Positions 1-5,574 of a DNA stretch of 7,016 nt are shown here, one piece after another. Below the pieces are notes generated by a model. It worked only from the letters and a program-made list of their open reading frames with translations, did not search any database and had not been told where the DNA came from. The position numbers and the translations under genes were made by a program. Origin of the DNA: Thermoleophilia bacterium (GTDB lineage Bacteria; Actinomycetota; Thermoleophilia; Gaiellales; Gaiellaceae); contig JAICZB010000128.1 of the NCBI GenBank assembly GCA_025933895.1, forward strand, positions 1 through 7,016, written 5' to 3'. Position 1 is the stretch's first letter, and every line of letters begins with the position of its first letter.

Positions 1-333
1 CTCGTCGAGCAGGAGCACGTCGAACTCTCCGCGGAGCACCTCGGCGAGCGCCGCCCGCGTCTCCTCACCGCCGGAGCGCGAGCCGGCGGCGTTCCGCTCC
101 TGCGCGAGGTATCCCACCGCGAGCGTCGGCGGCGAGCGCCGGACGCGGCCTGCGTCGGGCTCTTCGAGCCCGGCCAGCAGGCGCAGCAGCGTCGACTTGC
201 CGGCGCCGTTCGGGCCGACGAGCCCGATCCTCGCCCGAGGCGGCACGACGAGGCTGACGTCCTCGAGGACGACCTCGGCTCCGTACGACTTCGAGACTTC
301 GGCGGCAACGAGCGAGCCGGCAAGGCGAGACAT
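1..333 (-). CDS. ABC-F-type ATP-binding protein, N-terminal part (runs off left edge)
   Basis: The first 111 residues are visible. They start at ATG 333, preceded by a strong Shine-Dalgarno (GGAGGT, 8 nt spacing), and the frame stays open to base 1. Walker A is GPNGAGKST (residues 40-48), the Q-loop glutamine is Q78 in GYLAQE, the signature is SGGE (87-90), and Walker B is VLLLDE (106-111), cut by the window edge. The soluble layout with no membrane part, and the phrase EFDVLLLDE, resemble the first ATPase domain of ABC-F proteins. These are soluble twin-ATPase factors that act on ribosomes, and some protect against antibiotics. Only about eight residues separate the Q-loop from the signature, whereas family members usually have 50-100 there, so the helical subdomain appears to be missing. 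It lies 88 nt after the kinase gene on the same strand and may be co-transcribed or have its own promoter. ABC-F is the best guess; another soluble ABC ATPase is possible. Confidence 0.8.
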   Translation of the reverse strand, partial: MSRLAGSLVAAEVSKSYGAEVVLEDVSLVVPPRARIGLVGPNGAGKSTLLRLLAGLEEPDAGRVRRSPPTLAVGYLAQERNAAGSRSGGEETRAALAEVLRGEFDVLLLDE

Positions 334-341
334 GCGCAACG

Positions 342-347
342 ACCTCC
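342..347 (-). promoter_or_regulatory. Shine-Dalgarno of the ABC-F-type gene
   Basis: GGAGGT on the - strand, 8 nt before ATG 333. It fixes the start of the ABC-F-type gene and argues against an out-of-frame ATG at 355. No clear promoter hexamers or U-tract terminator were found in the rest of the 334-421 gap. A GGCGCC-G-GGCGCC repeat at 399-411 lies there, but no T-run follows it. Confidence 0.7.
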
Positions 348-421
348 AACGACATGGCGGGACAGGGTCGGATGAGACGGGTCAGTCGCGCATAGAGGGG
401 CGCCGGGCGCCGTCGGCGACT

Positions 422-1282
422 CTAGCGGTCCGGCGGTGCGATCCCGAGCACCGAGCACGCCCACGGCAGCGCGATCCGGAGCTGAGCGAGCTGGAAGCCG
501 CGGACGAGCGGCGCTCCCTCCTGCGGCGGCAAGCCGGCGTGCGCGGCGAAATAGCCGGCGATGGGCACGGCGAAGCGCACGATCTCCGCGTCCGCGACGT
601 CGTCGGGCTGCGGTCCGCCCTCGAGGGTGAGGCTCGGCAGCCAGGCTGCGACGTCGAAAGCGGGATTGCCGCGGCGAGCGTGGTTCCAGTCGACGAGCAC
701 GGCGCGGTCGCCGCGGATGCAGAGGTTGTCGCTGCGTACGTCGCCGTGGATCACACCCGAGCCGGAGAAGGGAGCTTTGCTTTCGGCCGCGAGCAACGCG
801 GGCAAGGCTGCTTCGAGCCACGCTGGGGAGGCGATTCCGAGGGAGAGGAACGGCGCCGGGTCGTCGGCGACGGCGGTCCATTGCGGCCACGAGTCCGGGA
901 ACGGCGGCAGCTCCTCGACCCGAGCCGCACCCAGTTGCTCCAGCGTCGCCAGCACCGCATCGACGTCGCCGGGCCGCCACGGCGGCGGGAAGCGGGCACC
1001 CTCCGTCAGATCCTCGAGCACGAGCAGCGGCCGCTCGCCGTCCTCCCAGCCGAGCAGCTGCGGCATGAACGGCCCGGAGAGGCGCTCGTAGACCTCGCGC
1101 TCCTGCCGCATCCACGTCACGCTCGGCTCCAGCCACGCGGACTTGGCGAACGCGCGCGGCCCGCCGTCGAGCACGAGCGTCCAGTGCTCGTTACGCGCCC
1201 AGCCGCGGCTTTCGACGCGCGTCCATGATGCCGCCCGTCCACCGAGCAGCCGTTCCGCCCGCGCGACGGTCTCCGGCTTCAC
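422..1282 (-). CDS. APH-fold phosphotransferase (aminoglycoside phosphotransferase / choline kinase-like family)
   Basis: A 286-residue kinase of the APH family, which moves the ATP gamma-phosphate to a hydroxyl on a small molecule. The visible core is a probable ATP-binding lysine in FAKSAW (K47), a helix with E62 (QEREVYE), an LVLEDL hinge (87-92), the catalytic Brenner motif HGDVRSDN (179-186, D181 and N186), and a metal-binding VDW (D198). Its length is normal for the family. The start chosen is GTG 1282, 10 nt after the btuD stop, with AGGCGG about 13 nt upstream. The frame is open further upstream, but that stretch lies inside btuD. Position suggests transcription from the cobalamin riboswitch together with btuFCD. 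The substrate cannot be read from sequence. Drug resistance, sugar phosphorylation, or a kinase step in corrinoid or lower-ligand salvage are all possible, the last by context only. Confidence 0.85.
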   Translation of the reverse strand: MKPETVARAERLLGGRAASWTRVESRGWARNEHWTLVLDGGPRAFAKSAWLEPSVTWMRQEREVYERLSGPFMPQLLGWEDGERPLLVLEDLTEGARFPPPWRPGDVDAVLATLEQLGAARVEELPPFPDSWPQWTAVADDPAPFLSLGIASPAWLEAALPALLAAESKAPFSGSGVIHGDVRSDNLCIRGDRAVLVDWNHARRGNPAFDVAAWLPSLTLEGGPQPDDVADAEIVRFAVPIAGYFAAHAGLPPQEGAPLVRGFQLAQLRIALPWACSVLGIAPPDR

Positions 1283-1292
1283 CGGCCGGACG

Positions 1293-2054
1293 CTACCGCC
1301 TGACCGGGAAGACGAAAACGCCGGCCTCGCCCTCGACGACGCGGACGTTCGCGCCGTAGTGAGCCGCGACGTTCGGCGCGGAGAGCACTTCGGTGGGCGG
1401 CCCATCGGCGACGACCGAGCCCTCGTCCAGCAGCACGAGCCGCTCGGCGTACTGGCCGGCGAGTGTGAGGTCGTGCATCGTCGTCACGACGGTCAGCCCG
1501 TCGCCGCGCAGCGCGTCGACGAGCTCGAGGACGAGCTGCTGGCGGCCGAGGTCGAGCGCCGTCGTGGGCTCGTCGAGGAGCAGCACCGGCGCCTCCTGCG
1601 CGAGCGCTCGCGCGAGCACCGCACGCTGCAGCTCTCCTCCGCTGAGGGAGCCGAGCGGGCGCTCGGCAAAGCTCTCGAGCTCGAGTCGGCGCAGCGCCCG
1701 CGTCGCAGCCTCGCGGTCCCGGCGTCCCTCACCGCCGAGGTACGCGATGTGCGGCGTGCGCCCGAGGAGGACGTACTCCGCGACGGTCAGCGCCGACGGC
1801 GTCTCGGGCTTCTGCGGGACGAAAGCGACGAGCCGCGCGACCGCACGCCGCCCGACCCGGCGTGCGTCCCGCCCGTCCAGCAGCACGTCCCCGTCGTAAG
1901 CGGCGACGCCCGCGAGCGCGCGGAGCGCCGAGGTCTTGCCGGCCCCGTTCGGCCCGATCAGCGCAGTCCAGGCTCCCGCCTCGGCGCGCAGCGTTAGCCC
2001 ACGCACCGCCGCGACCGGCCCGAAGCGCACCCAGAGGTCGCGTGTTTCGATCAT
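1293..2054 (-). CDS. btuD: Cobalamin ABC transporter ATP-binding protein BtuD
   Basis: A 253-residue ATPase of the BtuD/FecE/HmuV type, which powers a FecCD-class importer from the cytoplasmic side. All catalytic elements are intact and normally spaced: Walker A GPNGAGKT (34-41), Q-loop glutamine Q81 (VPQK), signature LSGGE (137-141), Walker B VLLLDEP (157-163), D-loop ALD (166-168), and switch histidine H194 (MHDL). The start taken is ATG 2054, whose A is the last base of the btuC stop (TGATG overlap). A GTG one codon earlier, at 2057, is an equally possible start. This coupling, and the riboswitch ahead of the operon, point to cobalamin rather than siderophore or heme, which the ATPase alone cannot distinguish. 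The stop is TAG at 1293-1295, 10 nt before the kinase gene. Confidence 0.9.
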   Translation of the reverse strand: MIETRDLWVRFGPVAAVRGLTLRAEAGAWTALIGPNGAGKTSALRALAGVAAYDGDVLLDGRDARRVGRRAVARLVAFVPQKPETPSALTVAEYVLLGRTPHIAYLGGEGRRDREAATRALRRLELESFAERPLGSLSGGELQRAVLARALAQEAPVLLLDEPTTALDLGRQQLVLELVDALRGDGLTVVTTMHDLTLAGQYAERLVLLDEGSVVADGPPTEVLSAPNVAAHYGANVRVVEGEAGVFVFPVRR

Positions 2055-3124
2055 CACGCCGTTCTCGAAGTGCGCAGGACGATCGCGAAGAACGGCGCGC
2101 CGAGGAACGCCGTGACCACGCCGATCGGGAGCTCCGCCGGGGAGAGGACGGTCCGCGCGACCACGTCCGTCACGACGAGGAAGCCCGCACCGGCGACCAG
2201 TGAGAGCGGCACGACGGCGCGGTAGCTCGTCGAGACGAGCAGCCGGATCGTGTGCGGGACGATGATCCCGACGAACGCGATCAGGCCGCTCACCGACACA
2301 GCCGCCGCAGTCCCGAGCGTCGCTGCGACCACGATCGCGAGCCGTGCCCGCGCGACGTCCACACCGAGGCTCGCGGCTTCGTCGTCGCCGAGGCTGAGGA
2401 CGTCGAGTACCCGCCGGTGGAGAACGAGCACGAGCGAGCTCGCGGCCACGTACGGCGCGCAGATCGCGACGTCCCGCCAGGTGGCCGTCGAGAAGCCGCC
2501 GAGCAGCCATGCGTAGACGTTCTGCAGCTGCTGCGTGTGCTGCTGCTGGACGAACGTCTGCACGGCCGCGGTGAACGTCGCCATCGTCACTCCGGCGAGG
2601 ACCAGCGCCCCGGTCATGTGTGTGGCTCCCGCCGAGCGGCCGAGGGCGTAGGTCACGACGACAGAGGCGATCGCGCCGGCGAAGGCGGCGAGCGGCACCG
2701 TCCAGTTGCTTCCCGTCGCGGCTGCAGACGCGTAGACGATGGCGAGTGTCGCCCCGAGCCCGGCGCCGCCGGCCACGCCCAGGAGATAGGGGTCGCACAG
2801 CGGGTTGCGGAACACACCTTGATACGACGCGCCCGCGATCGCGAGCATCCCGCCGACGAGCCCAGCAAGCGCGACCCGCGGAGCGCGCACCTGCCAGAGC
2901 ACCGCCCGGTCGACCGCGTCGAGCGGCTGGTGGACGTGCAGGAACGGGACATACGAGAGCGTGGAGCGGACGATCGAGCCGATGCCGACGTGGACCGGCC
3001 CGACCGCGAGACCGACCATGAGAGCCGCCAGGAGAAAGGCGACCGTGACGAGGCCCGCGCGGAAGCCGACGCCCCGCGCCTGGACGCGGGGCGCCGCCTC
3101 CACCCTTCCGGCCGTTGCCGTCAT
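2054..3124 (-). CDS. btuC: Cobalamin ABC transporter permease BtuC (FecCD family)
   Basis: A 356-residue membrane protein of the FecCD family, the usual length. It forms the translocation channel as a homodimer. After a short N-terminal cytoplasmic tail the first hydrophobic helix is at about 24-42. Family hallmarks are WQVRAPRV (77-84), the GASYQGVFRNPL segment (98-109) followed by DPYLLGVAGGAGLGA (111-125), the coupling-helix region around SLGDDEAASLGV (244-255), which contacts the ATPase, GLIAFVGIIVPHTIRLL (280-296), and the C-terminal ELPIGVVTAFLGAPFFAIVLR (331-351). The start is ATG 3124, overlapping the btuF stop by 4 nt (ATGA), which indicates translational coupling. The same frame is open further upstream, but that part is antisense-like Arg-rich sequence inside btuF. 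Substrate assignment rests on the upstream riboswitch. Confidence 0.9.
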   Translation of the reverse strand: MTATAGRVEAAPRVQARGVGFRAGLVTVAFLLAALMVGLAVGPVHVGIGSIVRSTLSYVPFLHVHQPLDAVDRAVLWQVRAPRVALAGLVGGMLAIAGASYQGVFRNPLCDPYLLGVAGGAGLGATLAIVYASAAATGSNWTVPLAAFAGAIASVVVTYALGRSAGATHMTGALVLAGVTMATFTAAVQTFVQQQHTQQLQNVYAWLLGGFSTATWRDVAICAPYVAASSLVLVLHRRVLDVLSLGDDEAASLGVDVARARLAIVVAATLGTAAAVSVSGLIAFVGIIVPHTIRLLVSTSYRAVVPLSLVAGAGFLVVTDVVARTVLSPAELPIGVVTAFLGAPFFAIVLRTSRTA

Positions 3125-3987
3125 CCCTGCTTCGCGATCCGCGCCACCGTCCGCGCGAACTGCACGATCCGCGGCCCCCAGCGCGAGGCGACGTCGTCGT
3201 CGGCAAGAACCACGCGATGGTGCTGCACCGCGGCGATCGCGCTCCAGCCGGGTCGCGCGGCCACGGTCGCGTACGACTGCCGGCAGCACTTCGTGTCGGC
3301 GAGGACGATGATCTGCGGGCTCTTGGCGATGATGTACTCGGCCGAGAGCTGCGGGTAGCCGTCGCCAGTCCCGCCCGCGCCGTCGGCGATGTCGCGGAAG
3401 CCGAACAGCTTGTAGATGCTGCCGATGAACGTCTTCGACGTCGCGGAGAAGTACGTCGGGTCGAGCTCGTGGTAGACGCGTAGGTGGCGGCGCGTCTTCG
3501 GCACGCTCCGCACGATCGCCGCCAGGTGCGTCCGCATCGAGTGGACCACGGCCTTCGCTCCCCTGACATGGCCGGTCCGGCGGCCGAGACCGACGATCTC
3601 CCTGTACGCGCGCCTGAGGCCGTTCACGGCCGGCTCGTCCACGACCTTGATCCCCAACTTTCGGAGTTGCGACGCGAAGTTGCCGGGGTTGTACGAGATG
3701 AAGACGAGGTCGGGGTGGTAATTCGCGATCGCCTCGACGTTCGGCGTGACGCCGGAGAGGCTCGTCCTCGGCGCGCGCTTCGGGTAGTCCGAGTCCTCGT
3801 CGACGGCGACGACCTGCTTGCCGGCGCCGATCGCGAACAGATCCTCGGTCACCGTCGGCGAGAGCGAGACGATGCGGTGTGGAAAGCGGTGCTCGGAGCG
3901 CGTCTGCTGATGTGCGGCCGCCGAGAGGGAGACGACGGCGAGCGCCGCAGCGAGAGCCGCGACGACAGCGATGGTCAGGCGTTGCAC
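3121..3987 (-). CDS. btuF: Cobalamin-binding periplasmic/extracellular protein BtuF
   Basis: A 288-residue substrate-binding protein with a BtuF-like fold, delivering corrinoid to BtuC. An N-terminal hydrophobic signal (about 4-22) ends in LSAAA before HQQ (23-27). The mature part opens with RIVSLSPTVTEDLFAIGAGKQVVAV (38-62), the classic class III binding-protein start, then VEAIANYHPDLVFIS (84-98), a linker helix around 140-165, and a second lobe ending in GWSAIAAVQHHRVV (248-260). The start is GTG 3987, fixed by an excellent Shine-Dalgarno (AAGGAGGA, 3991-3998). There is no lipobox cysteine. The only cysteines are the adjacent pair C234-C235, so membrane anchoring through lipid is not predicted, unusual for a Gram-positive binding protein. 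It is the first gene after the cobalamin riboswitch, and its stop overlaps the btuC start. Confidence 0.88.
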   Translation of the reverse strand: MQRLTIAVVAALAAALAVVSLSAAAHQQTRSEHRFPHRIVSLSPTVTEDLFAIGAGKQVVAVDEDSDYPKRAPRTSLSGVTPNVEAIANYHPDLVFISYNPGNFASQLRKLGIKVVDEPAVNGLRRAYREIVGLGRRTGHVRGAKAVVHSMRTHLAAIVRSVPKTRRHLRVYHELDPTYFSATSKTFIGSIYKLFGFRDIADGAGGTGDGYPQLSAEYIIAKSPQIIVLADTKCCRQSYATVAARPGWSAIAAVQHHRVVLADDDVASRWGPRIVQFARTVARIAKQG

Positions 3988-3990
3988 GAA

Positions 3991-3998
3991 TCCTCCTT
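3991..3998 (-). promoter_or_regulatory. Shine-Dalgarno of btuF, downstream of riboswitch
   Basis: AAGGAGGA on the - strand, 3 nt before the GTG at 3987 (4 nt counted from its GGAGG core). It lies about 20-30 nt after the riboswitch P1 region. A nearby CCTC (4003-4006) could pair with its GAGG (3992-3995), and a CCGCG/CGCGG stem (4018-4022 with 3999-4003) abuts it. Since no U-tract follows any hairpin here, control at ribosome access is more likely than termination. This is inference. Confidence 0.75.
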
Positions 3999-4019
3999 CC
4001 GCGAGGGGTTCGGGGTGCG

Positions 4020-4167
4020 CGGCGGGCGGCAGGTCTTCTGACTCGGGGCTCCCTCCCCCGCCGCCTTCCCGGGTTTAGACCCAGTGGCGTCGTGGCGGGA
4101 GAGCGTCTCCCCTTACAGCGGCGGGACCGTCCCGGACTTGCACCGGAGTTCCCTCACCGCTCGCCGG
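4020..4167 (-). ncRNA. Cobalamin (AdoCbl-type) riboswitch
   Basis: Read on the - strand, all conserved blocks of the cobalamin riboswitch appear in order. GGAACTCCGGTGCAAGTCC is the P3 region (about 4134-4152). CCGC followed by CTGTAA lies around 4112-4124, GCCACTG at 4082-4088, GGGAAGGCG at 4062-4070, and the 3' B12 box AGTCAGAAGACCTGCC at 4028-4043. An outer stem, P1, can form between CGGCGAGCGG (4158-4167) and CCGCCCGCCG (4020-4029), with 9 of 10 positions paired. It sits directly ahead of btuF, so B12 binding should repress uptake. Exact ends are set from the stem and are good to about 10 nt. The AdoCbl versus MeCbl subtype was not resolved. Confidence 0.95.
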
Positions 4168-4179
4168 TTGTGTGGCGGG

Positions 4180-4189
4180 AATCTAGCAT
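4180..4189. promoter_or_regulatory. Possible overlapping divergent -10 elements
   Basis: AATCTAGCAT contains TAGATT on the - strand (4180-4185) and TAGCAT on the + strand (4184-4189), which share the central CTAG. The first would start the riboswitch leader about 10 nt ahead of its P1 stem. The second would start transcription at or next to the GTG 4198 of the HAD gene. No good -35 was found for either, so this is a suggestion from position and the TAnnnT pattern only. Confidence 0.25.
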
Positions 4190-4197
4190 CGCCTTCG

Positions 4198-4641
4198 GTG
4201 GGCGGCACTCTCGCGATCGCGCTCGACCTCGACGGCGTGCTCGCCGACACGCGGCCGCTGTGGGACGCGTGGCTCGAAGACGCCGCGCGCCGGACACGTG
4301 TGCAGCTCGAAGTTCCCGAGGACCGGGAGGCGGCGGCCGCCTCGCTCGACGAGGCGCTCGGGGACTGGCGTCCTCTGCTCGCGCGGTTCGCCGCCGACCG
4401 CGCTCCGCTCTGGATCCGTCCCCGCCCGGATACGAACGCCGTGCTCCGCCGGCTCGCCGCGGCCGGGGCTCGGATCGGAGTCTTCAGCGACGCGCCGCGG
4501 GAGCTCGCGGAGATCGCGCTCGCCCACGCGGGCGCCGCGCGGCAGGTGGAGGTCGTCGGGACGCTCGGAGAGGTGCGCACCGAGCTGGGTGACGGTGTCG
4601 TCGTCGTCAAGTCGCGGCGACAGCTGGCCGATCTACCATGA
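4198..4641 (+). CDS. Small HAD-superfamily hydrolase-like protein
   Basis: 147 residues from GTG 4198. Motif I is DLDGVLADT (10-18), with the nucleophile D10 and the general acid/base D12. A helical cap-like part follows (about 19-85). Motif II is VFSDAP (95-100, S97), as in HAD phosphatases such as phosphoglycolate phosphatase. The chain then ends soon after VVVVK (134-138). No motif IV acidic pair (GDxxxD or DD) is visible and no clear motif III, and it is shorter than the roughly 200-230 residues common in this group. It may be a minimal family, a degenerate enzyme, or a non-catalytic relative. The frame opens upstream to 4084, but that part is antisense to the riboswitch, so the longer start is unlikely. 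GTG 4198 has no Shine-Dalgarno, so leaderless translation is possible. The substrate is unknown. Confidence 0.75.
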   Translation: MGGTLAIALDLDGVLADTRPLWDAWLEDAARRTRVQLEVPEDREAAAASLDEALGDWRPLLARFAADRAPLWIRPRPDTNAVLRRLAAAGARIGVFSDAPRELAEIALAHAGAARQVEVVGTLGEVRTELGDGVVVVKSRRQLADLP

Positions 4642-4645
4642 CGTT

Positions 4646-4864
4646 ATGGAGCACGACCTCTCCGACCGGCGCTTCGACCTGATCCTCGAACGGCTCGACC
4701 GCATCGCGGACGAGCTCGCGAAGACGAACAAGCGCCTCGACAACGACGAGAACTTCCTGCGGCTCACCAAGGAGCTCGCGACGCTGAACGAGTCGCTGCA
4801 GGCGCTCGCGTACGCCGCCCTTGGCCAGCAGGCGCCGCAGGTGCGGCGGCGCCGTTCCGCCTGA
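4646..4864 (+). CDS. Small helical (coiled-coil-like) hypothetical protein
   Basis: 72 residues starting MEHDLSDRRF, from ATG 4646, only 4 nt after the HAD stop, so probably co-translated. I do not recognise a family. Residues 8-57 read as two amphipathic helices with leucine/isoleucine at heptad-like spacing (FDLILERLDRIADELAKTN, then FLRLTKELATLNESLQAL), followed by a basic tail, QVRRRRSA. There is no signal peptide or membrane segment. The acidic/basic alternation is typical of small dimerising cytoplasmic proteins, and the Arg-rich tail could touch nucleic acid; both are inference. Codon use matches its neighbours and the frame carries a clear protein-like pattern, but no strong Shine-Dalgarno is seen. 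It converges on the transposase gene beyond the first palindrome. Confidence 0.65.
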   Translation: MEHDLSDRRFDLILERLDRIADELAKTNKRLDNDENFLRLTKELATLNESLQALAYAALGQQAPQVRRRRSA

Positions 4865-4897
4865 GTCGCTTTCGCCAGAACAACCTGCCTTTTCGAA

Positions 4898-4928
4898 CCA
4901 TGCCCTGGTGCCTGGCACCGGCACATGG
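4898..4928. repeat. REP-like palindrome, copy downstream of the transposase gene
   Basis: Core inverted repeat GGTGCC-T-GGCACC (4907-4919). Outer arms CCATG (4898-4902) and CATGG (4924-4928) also pair, with a few unpaired bases between. It is less perfect than the copy at 5575-5603. It sits between the convergent 72-residue gene (ending 4864) and the transposase gene (ending 4965), where a hairpin could also limit read-through, although no T-run follows on either side. Confidence 0.7.
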
Positions 4929-4964
4929 CCGCAGCGGACGTTCCTCCAGCGCGGCGCTGGTCGC

Positions 4965-5507
4965 TCACTCCAGCTCGACGAAGCGGCGGAGCCCCTGGAT
5001 CTGCATGCTCCGCGCCCTTCCGAACTCGCCCAGGACTTCTCGGGCATCGACGAATCCGAACATCTCGGAAGCGCCGACCGTGGTCCCGTAGCTGCTCCAT
5101 CGCCAATCTTCGGCCCGTTGGACAAGCCCGGCTCCGACCGGATTCCTCGCGACGTACCGGTATGCCTCGAGAAGTGCTGCCGGATCGTCCTTCCGCCGCG
5201 ACCAGTAGCGGTTTCGCACGAGATAGCCGGCTCGCTCATGCCGGTCGTTGAATCGCTTGGAATAGCCGCCGACGAGCTGATGCATCCCGCGGGCGAGCGA
5301 GTCGTCGGGGACGTGAAGGATGGTGTGCCAGTGCGTCGTCAAGAGACAGACGGCGAGGCACCGCCAGCGGTGGCGCACGACAGTCGAGACGAAGAGTCGC
5401 AGCCAGACCGCCCGATCGCGGTCGTCCTGGAAGTAGAAGGCGGTTCCGGCGGCGCTGACGCCGACGTGCTGAATCCCTGGAGCAAGGTCACGTGGACGTC
5501 GAGGCAT
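4965..5507 (-). CDS. REP-associated tyrosine transposase (Y1/HUH family)
   Basis: 180 residues from ATG 5507, the typical RAYT start MPRRPRDLAPGIQHVGV. RAYTs nick single-stranded REP hairpins through a tyrosine and mobilise them. The HUH metal site is THWH (H59, H61) and the catalytic tyrosine is Y82 in GYSKRFNDRH (81-90). The conserved tail Y118-V-A-R-N-P-V-G-A-G-L-V (118-129) plus DWRWSSY (134-140) completes the family pattern. All parts are present and in frame, so the gene looks intact. The metal motif is THWH rather than the common NHxH. The frame is open upstream to 5621, through the palindrome, but that extension reads as repeat-derived VPVPGTGT and is unlikely to be translated. No strong Shine-Dalgarno precedes ATG 5507. 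The matching palindromes on each side support the REP role. Confidence 0.9.
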   Translation of the reverse strand: MPRRPRDLAPGIQHVGVSAAGTAFYFQDDRDRAVWLRLFVSTVVRHRWRCLAVCLLTTHWHTILHVPDDSLARGMHQLVGGYSKRFNDRHERAGYLVRNRYWSRRKDDPAALLEAYRYVARNPVGAGLVQRAEDWRWSSYGTTVGASEMFGFVDAREVLGEFGRARSMQIQGLRRFVELE

Positions 5508-5574
5508 TGCCCAAGGTTTGCCTCGGGAACGCGTATCCGCAAGATGTCCGCTCCCGACAGCCGGCGGTCGAGGA

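Noticed and set aside
399..411. GGCGCC-G-GGCGCC repeat between the kinase and ABC-F-type genes as a terminator
   Set aside because: No T-run follows on the - strand and the loop would be very small, so it is probably GC-rich chance sequence.
197..1228. Long + strand open frame of 343 codons opposite the kinase gene
   Set aside because: It is antisense to a clear APH-fold gene, is Arg/Pro/Glu-rich with no domain pattern, and arises from GC bias at codon positions.
2252..3358. Long + strand open frame of 368 codons opposite btuC
   Set aside because: It has Arg/His/Asp-rich shadow composition and overlaps an unmistakable FecCD permease.
2058..3569. Upstream extension of the btuD frame, up to 758 codons in total
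   Set aside because: The extension runs through btuC and btuF in another frame and reads as low-complexity Arg/Gly/Ser sequence. The real start is at 2054 (or 2057), coupled to the btuC stop.
4084..4197. N-terminal extension of the HAD gene to ATG 4084
   Set aside because: It would be coded antisense to the conserved core of the riboswitch, and its peptide has no HAD-like features.
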